Counted from the first letter of the stretch, positions 26,212 to 35,294 are shown. The stretch: DNA of 64,000 nucleotides from Leptospira wolbachii serovar Codice str. CDC (GCF_000332515.2 NZ_AOGZ02000014.1:2310001-2374000), one strand, 5' to 3'. Notes: generated by a model not told the origin, from the letters alone. Numbers and translations are program-made.

Positions 26212-27841
26212 GTTAAGTTTTTTTCAGATTTGGTTTTCTTGGGAAAAGTCACCAATGTTTTTTTTATATTTGTTTCTGTATTGTTTTCATGGATCGATTT
26301 CCATTTCAATTGGAGCATGGAATTATTTTCATGGAATCCTGATTACTACATTTACATTCATTGTTTTGGTTTTAGAATTATTTTTAAAACACAAACAAGA
26401 GAAACAAAAACATATTAATACTAGTTTTCGTTTAGGATTATGGACGCTATATGTAATTGTTATAGGATACGAAGAGGTTTATCAAACAGCACTTACTTTT
26501 GATATACTGATTTATTTTTTTAAACATGCCTCTCTTTTATATGCCGACTTCTTTAGTTTTATATATCAATGGAAATTAAGGCAGTGGATTGTTTTAGGAT
26601 TCGGATTTTACTTAATTTTCAGTAACGCTCGCAAGCAAAGTTTAATTGCTTTTTCTGTTGCTATATTTTTGATTCTAACCTCCAGTTTTTATTCTGAATG
26701 GAAAGAAACAAATACCTATCAATACAAAATGGTCTCTCCTCAGGTTAAGAGAGGAAAAACAGTTTTAGAATCTATTCCTGACACACCAAATCTTGTTTTT
26801 GTTTTGTTAGAAGGTGTTTCTAGAAAACAACTCTCTTCCTTACAATCACGTTATATTGATTTTTCCATTTTGGAAGGATCGCATTTCTGGATTCCAATGC
26901 CACATACTTCCAAAAGTTTATTTACTTGGATGACCGGAGAATCGCAACTCAATCATTCTAGATTGCAGGTCGATGATTCGCTAATGGATTTGAGTTTTCC
27001 TATGCAGTTACAAAAGAGACACAACTACCGAACCTTTATGATCTACACACAGTCCATTTATTTTGAAGGAATGGATAGGTTCTTTCCAAAAATCTTTCAA
27101 TTTGTTTTCGATAAAACATATTTAGAAAAACAATTTGGATCTTTGTATTCCTCATTTAGTTGGGGGATGGATGATCGAGTGGTTCTCTCGGCTTTGAAAC
27201 AAATCAATGATACAAAGAACCATCCTTCGTTTGTGTTGATTGGACTTAGTCAAACACATAGCCCTTATTTTGTTTTTAACGAAAGCTCTAACAACCAGTG
27301 GAAATCACCGTTAGTTCGTTATGAAGCATCACTGAAAGAAGAGATTGAGGTTTTAGATTCGATTATAACTTATTGGAAAGAAAACTCCAATCGTGAGACT
27401 GTTTTGATTCTTTCTGCAGATCATGGTGAATCTTTCGGAGAAGAAGGTGCACATGCTCATAACTATTCATTATACAACCAGGAAACAGATGTTCCCTTTC
27501 TTTTGTATTTTATAAAATCAGGCCAGGTTTACCAGCCGAAACAAGGAAGTTCTGTAGATTTTAAAGAAACAATTCTAACTGTATTGGATACCGATCATAA
27601 ACAAAGGATTGATCATCTAAAATCAAATTTTTTTCATTCAAACTATGAACCGAATCTAATTTTAAAAACTTGGAATTCGGAAATCCAAAAATCTTGGATT
27701 ACTAAGGATAAAAAATACATTTATCATAGTGATCGGGACCAATTGTTACAAATGGACTGGATGGATGGAAATAGAATTCCTATTACTGATGTTCGTTTGA
27801 AACAGCATGTATTAAAACAAATTTATTCAGGAATTCGTTAA
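26198..27841 (+). CDS. Membrane sulfatase/phosphoglycerol-transferase-like enzyme
   Basis: A 547-residue alkaline-phosphatase-superfamily protein of the LtaS/OpgB/EptA type. About five membrane helices (about 18-165) precede a periplasmic sulfatase-fold domain (about 195-530). Metal-site motifs are visible: FVLLEGVSRK at the start, PHTSKSLFTWMTG carrying the likely nucleophile Thr/Ser, and LSADHGESFGEEGAHAHN with the conserved DHGE. Such enzymes move phosphoethanolamine or phosphoglycerol between lipids and sugars. The TTG at 26198 overlaps pbpC by 14 bases; the ATG at 26255 is an alternative start. The link with the macroglobulin and PBP1C suggests envelope decoration; the substrate is unknown. 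Confidence 0.8.
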   Translation: MKLNKLSFFQIWFSWEKSPMFFLYLFLYCFHGSISISIGAWNYFHGILITTFTFIVLVLELFLKHKQEKQKHINTSFRLGLWTLYVIVIGYEEVYQTALTFDILIYFFKHASLLYADFFSFIYQWKLRQWIVLGFGFYLIFSNARKQSLIAFSVAIFLILTSSFYSEWKETNTYQYKMVSPQVKRGKTVLESIPDTPNLVFVLLEGVSRKQLSSLQSRYIDFSILEGSHFWIPMPHTSKSLFTWMTGESQLNHSRLQVDDSLMDLSFPMQLQKRHNYRTFMIYTQSIYFEGMDRFFPKIFQFVFDKTYLEKQFGSLYSSFSWGMDDRVVLSALKQINDTKNHPSFVLIGLSQTHSPYFVFNESSNNQWKSPLVRYEASLKEEIEVLDSIITYWKENSNRETVLILSADHGESFGEEGAHAHNYSLYNQETDVPFLLYFIKSGQVYQPKQGSSVDFKETILTVLDTDHKQRIDHLKSNFFHSNYEPNLILKTWNSEIQKSWITKDKKYIYHSDRDQLLQMDWMDGNRIPITDVRLKQHVLKQIYSGIR

Positions 27842-28509
27842 GAAATTTTATTTCCATTCAATAATGTAAGAATGGATGTCCGAAGAAAACTTTTATAGTC
27901 TAAAACAAAAATATCCAATCCATTTTCTTTGACCGCCTCTTTCACTTGGTTAGATGGAAATCCATGAGACCAAGAACCGACTGCTAAAGCATGGCATTGC
28001 ATCAAAAATAAAAATGCTGATTGTACGTTTAGAAAAGGAAAAACTTGGATGAGAAGTGGCAGGATTTTAAAAATCTGCCCTTTTAAACTAAGTTTGAATT
28101 CACGAATGGTATCTACACTTGCATTTTTTTCTAAGATAGTGGGAACAATAGGAAGTAGCTTTAAAAATCGAACATGCCTATCCATTGATTCAACAAACCA
28201 TTTGGAAAAAATTTCAGCATCTATATTCTTTGTTTCTGTTAAAAATGCTTCCATGTCCAGAAACCAAGCTTCATAATCTGCGTTATGTACTCGAAGGCAA
28301 AGATCTTCCTTCGTTGGAAAATATAAATACAAAGTCCCTTTTGCGATTTTTGCTCGTTTAGCAACTTCATCCATAGAAAGCTCAGCCCAGTCTTTTTTTT
28401 GAAGAAGAAAGGCTGCGGATTGGAGAATTGTAGTACGTTTGGAAAGTTTATCTTTTTCCAAAACGGCTCTCTTTTTGGGCGAACGTTCTGCAATCGGCGC
28501 GCGGCTCAT
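27838..28509 (-). CDS. TetR-family transcriptional regulator
   Basis: A 223-residue regulator with a basic N-terminal arm and a TetR helix-turn-helix (about 25-70: ILQSAAFLLQKKDWAELSMD, then VAKRAKIAKGTLYLYFPTKE). The C-terminal all-helical ligand domain is not assignable to a subfamily. Several TGAC/GTCA palindromes lie just upstream of its start (28559-28614) and suggest autoregulation and control of the divergent gene at 28741. The gene is convergent with the sulfatase gene, overlapping it by four bases. Confidence 0.9.
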   Translation of the reverse strand: MSRAPIAERSPKKRAVLEKDKLSKRTTILQSAAFLLQKKDWAELSMDEVAKRAKIAKGTLYLYFPTKEDLCLRVHNADYEAWFLDMEAFLTETKNIDAEIFSKWFVESMDRHVRFLKLLPIVPTILEKNASVDTIREFKLSLKGQIFKILPLLIQVFPFLNVQSAFLFLMQCHALAVGSWSHGFPSNQVKEAVKENGLDIFVLDYKSFLRTSILTLLNGNKIS

Positions 28510-28558
28510 ACCTCCAGCTTAGGAAAAACCAAAAAAATATGCTAGAAGAAAATGGTTA

Positions 28559-28614
28559 TTGACTACAGGTCAATTTAGAGTAACCCGAAGTCATTTCCAT
28601 CTGACTTACAGTCA
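28559..28614. promoter_or_regulatory. Clustered TGAC/GTCA palindromes, probable TetR operators
   Basis: Two near-perfect palindromes occur: TTGAC-TACAG-GTCAA (28559-28573) and TGACT-TAC-AGTCA (28602-28614). A third pairing, AAGTCA (28588-28593) with TGACTT (28602-28607), shares an arm with the second. All three use the same TGAC/GTCA half-site, as many TetR-family operators do. They lie between the TetR gene (start 28509) and the divergent gene at 28741. Binding by the adjacent TetR protein is inferred. Confidence 0.55.
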
Positions 28615-28740
28615 TTATATTTGTTTTTTAATCGTTTGGTTTCAATTCTTTCTTGCTAAAAATTGATCTAGGTTGTTATGTTTCGAGCATTATCTTTATT
28701 AAATTTACATTGGTGGAATCAATGGAAAAGGGATGTATTT

Positions 28741-29151
28741 ATGAAAGTTCGTCGTTTCTTTCGGTTTATTTCGATCATTATTTTTTTCTTTGTTATTCAG
28801 ATTCCAATTGTGTATGGAAAAACAAATTCCTGTTCGCCTCTCACGGAAGAACAAAAAATTGAAAAACTTTTAAAGAGCGTGGGAAAAATCCAAGGCAGTT
28901 TTATTCGTAACGGAGAAACTCATACACCAGAAGAAGCAGAGAAACACCTTCGTTATAAATTGGAAGAAGCAAAAAACTCTTTCTTTGCCCCGAATCCCAA
29001 AGAATGGACGGCAAAACTTTTTATTGAAAAAGTTGCTTCCCAATCGTTTCTAACAGGAACTCCTTATCGAATCAAACCTTCCAACAGTAAGGAAATACTA
29101 TCGGCGGATTGGTTGTTGGCAGAATTAAGTAAAATAGAATCCTGTTTATAA
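28741..29151 (+). CDS. DUF5329-family secreted protein
   Basis: A protein of 136 residues with a signal peptide ending VYG and a mature part that matches my recollection of DUF5329: EQKIEKLLKSVGKIQGSFIR then NG, an EEAEKHLRYKLEEAK helix, LFIEKVASQSFLTGTPYRI and a closing DWLLAELSK. The frame extends to 28678, but the ATG at 28741 follows AAAAGGGA and gives a normal signal peptide, so it is preferred. The function of the family is unknown. It sits downstream of the TGAC palindromes and divergent from the TetR gene, so it is a likely target of that regulator. Confidence 0.75.
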   Translation: MKVRRFFRFISIIIFFFVIQIPIVYGKTNSCSPLTEEQKIEKLLKSVGKIQGSFIRNGETHTPEEAEKHLRYKLEEAKNSFFAPNPKEWTAKLFIEKVASQSFLTGTPYRIKPSNSKEILSADWLLAELSKIESCL

Positions 29152-29229
29152 AATAATGATAAACAATGGTTGTAAAAAAATGAAACTCTTGTAGTGTATT
29201 CCTCCATACCCAAACGGTAGGAGCCAATT

Positions 29230-30405
29230 ATGATTCGACTCTTGTTTCTTTATCTCTCGATCCTACTTTTCGGTTTTTCCTTATCCGCACAAAAAATAGA
29301 ATCAGAGTTTTCTTTTGCTACGGATTTTAATGTGCGACCTACATTTGTAGAAGGGGACAATCCATTCTTTGTCAACGGAGGCAAGTGGATCTATTTCGGA
29401 AGGACCGCTGATTTTGATGAACCTGGATTGTATTTTTATGATACTGAGTCAAAAGCACGAATTTATCGCTCGGTTCCCTTGGAGGCCTATTACAGTACAC
29501 ATGCAACAGAGTTTGTAGGCCAAATCGAGATAAAAGGCAAACGATTACCGCTGACCATATACGAGTTTTTGTTTTATGATGAGACAACGCACCGGGCTGG
29601 TTTTGTAATAGAAAATAAACATAAATCTGTTAATACCAAAAGGTATTTTTTTATGGGCTGGGACCTTGAAACTAACACTATCGATGTGGTAGAACCGATC
29701 TATGAAATTGCAGAAGATGATAAAAAATCTTTCGCTATAAGTTCGGCAATTGGATATTCACAAGCAGACAATACTGGTTACTTTAGTTTTGCTATCGATG
29801 CCGATCTAAAAGATGATGCATCGGATGATGTTACCGCTTTTATATACAAAATCCAAAACCAAAATTTGACAAAATTAAAAGAATACAAATCAAAATTTTA
29901 TCCTTACACACCAGAATTCCATCCAGAATCAAAACAAATACTAATTGCTTGTTATACGGAAGCCTTTCAAAAAAGAAATCCAGTGGGATATTTATTTAAA
30001 ATAGAATCAAACTCATTCCAAGAGTTCTCCATTCCATCTACTCCTTATGGAATTAGTTTTTCAAGAGATGGAAAGTATTTGTATATGGCAGCAGCTGATA
30101 CCGGAGAAGTTCGCATGTACAATACAGAAAATCTCTCCGATGTGAAAAAAGCAAAATGGGGAACTCACGGTCATAAATTAGGATTTTGGAAAGAGGGGGA
30201 ATTGGTTTGGGTAAGAAACTCTGGGCTTCATATTTATGATCCTATTAGTTTAAAACAAAAGAAAGTCATTCCAACAAAAAAATTCTATAAGAATCAAACG
30301 AATGTGAGTGGGTCGGTCTTTTGGCCATTTCATAAATTGCTTTTAAGAAATATATTAGAAGATCCGGCTGGAGGAGCTGCCAACCGAATCTTAATTGCCG
30401 ATTAA
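29230..30405 (+). CDS. Secreted propeller-like hypothetical protein
   Basis: A 391-residue protein with a cleavable signal peptide (LFLYLSILLFGFSLSAQ). The mature part shows repeated strand-turn units with WD40/YncE-like wording, such as YGISFSRDGKYLYMAAADTG and VRMYNTENLSDVKKAKWGTH, plus LYFYDTESKARIYR. This indicates a beta-propeller in the periplasm or at the surface. No enzyme motif is seen. A good ribosome site (GGTAGGAG) precedes the ATG. The preceding gene ends 78 bases upstream, so the two may form one transcript. Confidence 0.7.
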   Translation: MIRLLFLYLSILLFGFSLSAQKIESEFSFATDFNVRPTFVEGDNPFFVNGGKWIYFGRTADFDEPGLYFYDTESKARIYRSVPLEAYYSTHATEFVGQIEIKGKRLPLTIYEFLFYDETTHRAGFVIENKHKSVNTKRYFFMGWDLETNTIDVVEPIYEIAEDDKKSFAISSAIGYSQADNTGYFSFAIDADLKDDASDDVTAFIYKIQNQNLTKLKEYKSKFYPYTPEFHPESKQILIACYTEAFQKRNPVGYLFKIESNSFQEFSIPSTPYGISFSRDGKYLYMAAADTGEVRMYNTENLSDVKKAKWGTHGHKLGFWKEGELVWVRNSGLHIYDPISLKQKKVIPTKKFYKNQTNVSGSVFWPFHKLLLRNILEDPAGGAANRILIAD

Positions 30406-30455
30406 AAATTAGATCCTTACCTTAGTAAAAGATTCTAATTTAGATGTTTGGACTT

Positions 30456-31304
30456 TTATTTCCAAGCATCTGCATATTCTTTTGCATACTGAGCAAAGGA
30501 GATAGGATCTTTTCCAGTAAGGGTTTTTACTGTGCCTACGATGGGAGAGGCAAAACCTTCTTTCAAAGCACCTGCAATCATCACAAGAAATGCTGCATAG
30601 TCTTTGGTGAGACCGGCAGACACAAGCGAAGCTTCAAATACTTTTGGATCAACGTCTACATATCCAATCGTTTTTCCACTTACCTTTGTTAGATGTTCTG
30701 CTACTTCATTGTGGTCGATAGATTCTGGTCCTGTCAATGCGAATGCTTGATTATCATTTTTTGAAGAAGTGAGAAGGACGGCCGCAACCGAAGCAATATC
30801 TCTTGCATCAATGAAACTTGTTTTTGCATTTCCACCTGGAAAATAAATCTTCCCATCTTGTTTGATTCCCGCAATCCAAAAGGTATGGAAGTTTTGCATA
30901 AACCAGTTGGGACGAATGATATTCCAAGGAATTCCTGATCCTTCTAACAAAATCTCTGTTTTGCGGAATGGTGCTTCTGGCGGAGCGTGTTCCACTCCCA
31001 TTGCGGTCATCAGCACTAACTTTTTCAAACCCACTTGTTTTGCTTTTTCAATCCAAGGGGATAGAATTTCAAATTGGTTGGTTTGGCCAGGAGGGCTCAA
31101 AAAATAAGCAGCATCTACCTTTTCTAAAACTTCCAATCCTTTGGTAAGATTCGATGAATCTGCAAAAACCCAATGTACGTTTGGAGAACTTTTTTGAGAT
31201 TCCGGTTTTCTTGATCCAACAAAGACTTCGTGCCCCTGTTTTAATAATTCTGTTACGAGGTGGCCACCTACAAGTCCTGAGCCGCCATATACAAATACTT
31301 TCAT
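30456..31304 (-). CDS. NmrA-like NAD(P)-binding oxidoreductase
   Basis: A protein of about 282 residues with an atypical short-chain dehydrogenase fold. The dinucleotide-binding motif is at the start (VFVYGGSGLVGGHLVTELL, GxxGxxG). LVLMTAMGVEHAP, IIRPNWFMQNF and FIDARDIASVAAVLL are typical of the NmrA/SDRa family (quinone oxidoreductase 2-like, or redox sensors). The catalytic Tyr-x3-Lys of classical SDRs is absent, as usual. The frame extends to 31331, but the ATG at 31304 has AAGGATT upstream and is directly before the Rossmann motif. It is divergent from an AraC regulator, which probably controls it. Confidence 0.85.
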   Translation of the reverse strand: MKVFVYGGSGLVGGHLVTELLKQGHEVFVGSRKPESQKSSPNVHWVFADSSNLTKGLEVLEKVDAAYFLSPPGQTNQFEILSPWIEKAKQVGLKKLVLMTAMGVEHAPPEAPFRKTEILLEGSGIPWNIIRPNWFMQNFHTFWIAGIKQDGKIYFPGGNAKTSFIDARDIASVAAVLLTSSKNDNQAFALTGPESIDHNEVAEHLTKVSGKTIGYVDVDPKVFEASLVSAGLTKDYAAFLVMIAGALKEGFASPIVGTVKTLTGKDPISFAQYAKEYADAWK

Positions 31305-31451
31305 AGTGAATCCTTGAATTCGGAAATACATCCGTTATTGTTTCTATAATATACTCCGTAAAATCTAGACTGTCTATGTCGTGAAATATTAAAAATATAT
31401 CCAATCGTATAAATTGATGGACATTTGGTGAATATTGGGAGAAATAAACGT

Positions 31452-32348
31452 ATGGATCTACTTTCTGATATTCTCGCTTCCGCTGGTTGGAAAAACGACC
31501 TACTTTCCAAAGGGCAAATTTTTGATAGTTTTGGATTCCACTTCCCTTGTGAAAAGAGTGGCGGTTTCCATGTTGTAACACAAGGCAGTTGTTATGCGAG
31601 GATGGATGGAACCACCATCCCTCTGCATAAAGGTGATCTTATTTTTATTACAAGAGGAACTAATCATGAATTATTATCCGACCCAAAAGCTAAAGTTGTA
31701 ACAATTGAACGATTCTTAGGTGATAAAGAGATACAGATCAAAAAAGAAAATCCTGTCACCACCTTTGTTTCCGTTCGTTATGAAGTTCCCCCTGGGCCAA
31801 TCCATCCGCTTTTTTTGGAATTACCGAATTATATCCATATACCTTATGAAAACATCCAGGCCCACCATGCTCTTGGTGACATCATTCAAATCCTTTCACG
31901 TGAATTGGAACTAAACCTAGGAACTGACTTAATTGTACAAAGATTAACGGACATTTTGTTATACTATATGTTACGGATGTGGCTAGGGCAAAATGTTGAT
32001 TCGAAAGCCGGTTGGGTCAAAGCTTTTCATGATACCTTAGTCTTGTATGCTTTGGAAAAATTACATAATGGGTATAGTAAGGATTGGACTATTGAATCTT
32101 TGGCTAAAGAAACGGGAGTCTCTCGGGCAAACCTAGCGAATCGTTTTCGTGATGTTTTGGGAATCCCGCCGATGGAATACTTGGCAAAACTAAGAATGGA
32201 AAAAGCAAAACAATTGTTTCAAAAAGGGAATATGGGTTTAGAGGAAATCGCACAAAATGTAGGTTATGCGTCAGCCTTTTCTTTTTCGAAAGCTTACAAA
32301 CGTATTTTTGGTAATTCACCGAGTCGTGAGTGGAAACGAGTTGTGTAA
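31452..32348 (+). CDS. AraC-family regulator with cupin sensor
   Basis: A protein of about 298 residues. The N-terminal cupin-type domain (about 15-190, AraC_binding/cupin_6 style: GGFHVVTQGSCYARMDG, LHKGDLIFITRGTNHEL) is followed by a two-helix-turn-helix AraC domain (about 200-298: SLAKETGVSRANLANRFRDV, EIAQNVGYASAFSFSKAYKR). The frame extends to 31425; the ATG at 31452 after GGGAGAAA is preferred. It is divergent from the NmrA-like gene, a common arrangement for cupin-AraC activators of a neighbouring oxidoreductase gene. The 3' end overlaps the convergent sigma factor gene by 33 bases. Confidence 0.88.
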   Translation: MDLLSDILASAGWKNDLLSKGQIFDSFGFHFPCEKSGGFHVVTQGSCYARMDGTTIPLHKGDLIFITRGTNHELLSDPKAKVVTIERFLGDKEIQIKKENPVTTFVSVRYEVPPGPIHPLFLELPNYIHIPYENIQAHHALGDIIQILSRELELNLGTDLIVQRLTDILLYYMLRMWLGQNVDSKAGWVKAFHDTLVLYALEKLHNGYSKDWTIESLAKETGVSRANLANRFRDVLGIPPMEYLAKLRMEKAKQLFQKGNMGLEEIAQNVGYASAFSFSKAYKRIFGNSPSREWKRVV

Positions 32349-33185
32349 AAGCGTTCGAATGTTTTCCAATTGGTTTTTTTTTGGTAAGTATTCGGGATGA
32401 TTACGGAACACTTCAGCAGCCTTTCTGATTTTTGAAGTATCTGCCATCATGGGTTTTATTTCTTTCCATCTTCCATCTGATTTCATTTGTTCTGAAAGTT
32501 TGAGATAGGATTTGATCCTTCCGGCCCTTGTGGCATAAGTGATTCGGTTTGTACATTGGCATGGATTGTCTGCATTCGTTAAACTACATTCCTTTCCTAG
32601 AAAGGTTTCCATTTGTCTTCTAGATCTAGATAACTTTTGGCGAAAAGCTTCTGGGCGAACACCCATCACAGAGGCACCTTCTTCACTCGAAGTTTGAAAT
32701 ACTTCTCCTAAAAGATAAGCCATTCGGTATGGCCTTGTAAGACCTTGTAACATGGCATAGGTGCATGCCACTTGGACATGTAAAACCAATTCAGAAACTT
32801 TTGGTGAACTTTCTTCTTCCAAGGTCTGTGTTAGGAAATGGGAAGAAGGATTGTAGGGGGCTTGAGTTCGGTGTAATTCTTCGCGCACAGCTCTTAAATG
32901 AACTTTACGCCTTTCCATTTTTGATTTTTGTACATTGATCAAATGGTTACTAGCAATCCGGTAGATCCAAGTTGATAATTTACTTTCTTTTCGAAACCCT
33001 CCTAAGTTGGTAATCACTTTGACCAAAATTTCTTGGGTGGCGTCTTCCGCATCTTCCGGGTTCCATAAAAATTTCAATGCGAGAGAAAAAACTTTTGGTT
33101 GGAAGATTTGAATCAATTCTTCCAAAGCATTTGTTTTTCCAGCAAGTGAACTTTCTAATAGAGAAAGATGCGGATCATCGATCAT
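32316..33185 (-). CDS. ECF sigma factor with Cys-containing C-terminal extension
   Basis: A 289-residue sigma-70-family protein. Region 2 (about 25-95: FSLALKFLWNPEDAEDATQE, KLSTWIYRIASNHLIN) and region 4 (about 145-195: YLLGEVFQTSSEEGASVMGV then RPEAFRQKLSRSRR) are clear. Beyond region 4 there is a Cys motif (KECSLTNADNPCQC) and a helical tail of about 90 residues. Similar CGL-NPANPCRC motifs occur, in my recollection, in a group of ECF factors without a separate anti-sigma factor. It overlaps the upstream DUF1304 gene by four bases (ATGA). No anti-sigma gene is adjacent, so the tail may control activity. Confidence 0.85.
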   Translation of the reverse strand: MIDDPHLSLLESSLAGKTNALEELIQIFQPKVFSLALKFLWNPEDAEDATQEILVKVITNLGGFRKESKLSTWIYRIASNHLINVQKSKMERRKVHLRAVREELHRTQAPYNPSSHFLTQTLEEESSPKVSELVLHVQVACTYAMLQGLTRPYRMAYLLGEVFQTSSEEGASVMGVRPEAFRQKLSRSRRQMETFLGKECSLTNADNPCQCTNRITYATRAGRIKSYLKLSEQMKSDGRWKEIKPMMADTSKIRKAAEVFRNHPEYLPKKNQLENIRTLLHNSFPLTTR

Positions 33186-33559
33186 TTATTTTTATTTGCC
33201 ACCCAATGTACGATTAGTGCCAATAAAGCGGGCAATCCTTGAGAAAAAAGAATGGAGAACTTGGCAGTCGCTGAACCATAAATTCCTGCAACCACTACAC
33301 AGATGAGAAAAAACAAAATGGTTTGGAATTTTTGTTTTTGATCTTTGATAAAGATAAGTGCCCAAAAAAGTCCCGCAGCTAAAAATCCATTATAAAGTCC
33401 TTGGTTTTTTGCTAATTTAGCAGTGATCTCCGCAGTTTCCGGTGTTAGTTGGAATACCTTCATTCCAAACTCGGTTTTCCAAAGGAACATCTCTAATATT
33501 AGAATGAACACATGTTCGACGGCAACAAAGCCAGTCAGGATGAGAGAAGTGAGTTTCAT
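33182..33559 (-). CDS. DUF1304-family membrane protein
   Basis: A 125-residue protein with four membrane helices and the DUF1304 pattern: FVAVEHVFILILEMFLW at the start, KNQGLYNGFLAAGLFWAL in the centre and AGIYGSATAKFSILFSQGLP near the end. The function of the family is unknown. AGGAGA precedes the ATG. It is translationally coupled to the ECF sigma factor gene downstream by an ATGA overlap, an association that could make it part of that factor's regulation or regulon. Confidence 0.85.
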   Translation of the reverse strand: MKLTSLILTGFVAVEHVFILILEMFLWKTEFGMKVFQLTPETAEITAKLAKNQGLYNGFLAAGLFWALIFIKDQKQKFQTILFFLICVVVAGIYGSATAKFSILFSQGLPALLALIVHWVANKNK

Positions 33560-33671
33560 AAAATTCTCCTAAAGAATTGTTTTCCTTTTGGGACAATTGA
33601 TTTTATCATTTGTGACAAAATAGGAAACAAAAATGGGAAAAAGTTTCTGTTTTTTCGGAATTAAATCACTG

Positions 33672-33737
33672 CCATAAGAAAATCTTATGGTTCTTTGTGG
33701 CTCTGATGGGGGCAAGAGGAACCTTTTACGGTTCCTC
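33672..33737. repeat. Two hairpins at the lipoprotein/DUF1304 junction
   Basis: Two perfect eight-base stems lie between the first SBBP-like lipoprotein gene and the DUF1304 gene. The first is CCATAAGA-AAA-TCTTATGG (33672-33690). The second is GAGGAACC-TTTTAC-GGTTCCTC (33716-33737) and overlaps the lipoprotein stop codon at 33726-33728. Neither is followed by a clear T-run on the minus strand. They may act together as a transcript end or as RNA-stability elements. Confidence 0.45.
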
Positions 33738-35294
33738 AACTGCCGGACGAGTGGAGATCTCTACATAGCGTGTGAAACTTGGACTTAGGATCACTGTATC
33801 CAAACGAACCAGTCGCCCTTGGCAAACTTCACAAGCTTTGGATTCAATTCCTACTGTATATTCTGCACCTGTGGCATTGGTTTCATAATAAGCCTTTGTG
33901 AATTTGCCTGTTTGGTCCAATCGAACGGTGAGACTTTGATTTTCATTTGTACCGGGGCCACTTTCGATTTGGCTAAGGCTCGAATAACGTTTGTTTGTTT
34001 CTGGGCCGAGTAGTTTCACTCGGAATTGATTTCCTGGTAGATAAGATGTAGCGGGAAATACGTCTGAAACACCTTCATTTTCCGTACTTACGTTTGTATG
34101 CCAAAGTGGATTTCCAATCCAATCCGTTTTAAAAAAAAGATAACTACGATAACCCTCACTTACGGATGGGAAAATTGGGTTTCCGAAGTTTCCAGGATAG
34201 AATCCACCGCCAAAAAAACCATCTTCCCCAGAAATAAGAGAAGCTAAGATCACATTAGATTGTGCTGGGTCATTTGATCCCAAGTAACTTGCATTCATTG
34301 CTGAAAAATTTTCTATAGAAAGGTTAATGGTAAAAGGTCTGAGGACACTATTGTTTGGATACGGGTGGCCAGGAAAGCCAGCAATATTTCCAGTTGAAAT
34401 GCCTGATAAAAGGATATTTTGAAACGGGCCGAGCACTGCCGATCGGATGGAAACGGTATTATTGGGATCTCCCAAAATGTATTTTTGTCGGATGGGATTT
34501 CCGTTCCCGTTCATGACTACCCAGCCAGTTTCAATGTTACTTCCACCTAAAGATGGTTGCTCTGGCGTTGGGAATTCAATAAACCCGGTTGTATCTGGAC
34601 CTGTACTCAGGGTTCCAAAGAAAAAATGAACGTTATCTTTTTGGTCAATGACAATGGAAGAGTAAGCATCCTCCAAAGATTCATTACTTTTGTCCAAATA
34701 AGTTTGCCAGATTCGATTTCCATTTTGATTAAATCGAACAAATAACATCGAGTCTTCATTATACTTTTCCGAAATTGGAGTCGGTGAATTTTGCCCAGAA
34801 TAAACATAGGCTTTAACCACAAAATCACCGTTAGCAAACTCTGCTAGATGTGTTGTGTGTGAAATCCCGCTATTAAAACTTGTGGCAGTCACACCTAAAT
34901 AATCTAACCATTCCATTTGGAAATTTTTTCCATTGATTAGAGCTACAAAAAACTGAGTTCCTGTCGTATATGAATAATTTTTTCCCGTGTTGGATCCGTT
35001 CCACTGCAGAGCTTCTCCGGTTGCCCCGAAAATTACCAGATTACCATTTTTCAATTTTAGGAGGTCGTAAGCATAAACTTGTGATGATCCCGAGCCCAAA
35101 CGTATTGTGCCTTTTAAATTAGGTGTACAAAGACTATTCAGATAGGACTCCCAAAGCCAGGTTTCCCAATAACTTTTTGAATTAGGATCTCTCGGATTAT
35201 TAAAGCTCAACTTACAGTTGTTAAGTTGAGTGATTAAAATTGAAAAAATGAGAAGTGTAGAAAACTTCTTTTTAAAATGTCTTTGTTGTTTCAT
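33726..35294 (-). CDS. SBBP-like propeller lipoprotein, paralogue 1
   Basis: A lipoprotein of about 522 residues, first of three tandem paralogues. The signal ends QLNNC and the mature protein begins CKLSFNNPRDPNSKSY, the shared family start. The body holds six or so SBBP/propeller-type units, each ending in a Trp/Tyr-Leu turn: MEWLDYLG, RIWQTYLD, PIRQKYILG, ASYLGSND and PLWHTNV. It also carries two conserved Cys (SLCTPNL, KACEVCQG). The frame extends to 35411, but the ATG at 35294 gives a proper lipoprotein signal and is preferred. The role is unknown; a surface binding protein is likely. Confidence 0.75.
   Translation of the reverse strand: MKQQRHFKKKFSTLLIFSILITQLNNCKLSFNNPRDPNSKSYWETWLWESYLNSLCTPNLKGTIRLGSGSSQVYAYDLLKLKNGNLVIFGATGEALQWNGSNTGKNYSYTTGTQFFVALINGKNFQMEWLDYLGVTATSFNSGISHTTHLAEFANGDFVVKAYVYSGQNSPTPISEKYNEDSMLFVRFNQNGNRIWQTYLDKSNESLEDAYSSIVIDQKDNVHFFFGTLSTGPDTTGFIEFPTPEQPSLGGSNIETGWVVMNGNGNPIRQKYILGDPNNTVSIRSAVLGPFQNILLSGISTGNIAGFPGHPYPNNSVLRPFTINLSIENFSAMNASYLGSNDPAQSNVILASLISGEDGFFGGGFYPGNFGNPIFPSVSEGYRSYLFFKTDWIGNPLWHTNVSTENEGVSDVFPATSYLPGNQFRVKLLGPETNKRYSSLSQIESGPGTNENQSLTVRLDQTGKFTKAYYETNATGAEYTVGIESKACEVCQGRLVRLDTVILSPSFTRYVEISTRPAVEEP

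Noticed and set aside
31069..31581. 170-codon minus-strand frame crossing the NmrA/AraC divergent gap
   Set aside because: Overlaps both real genes and has no signal or domain.
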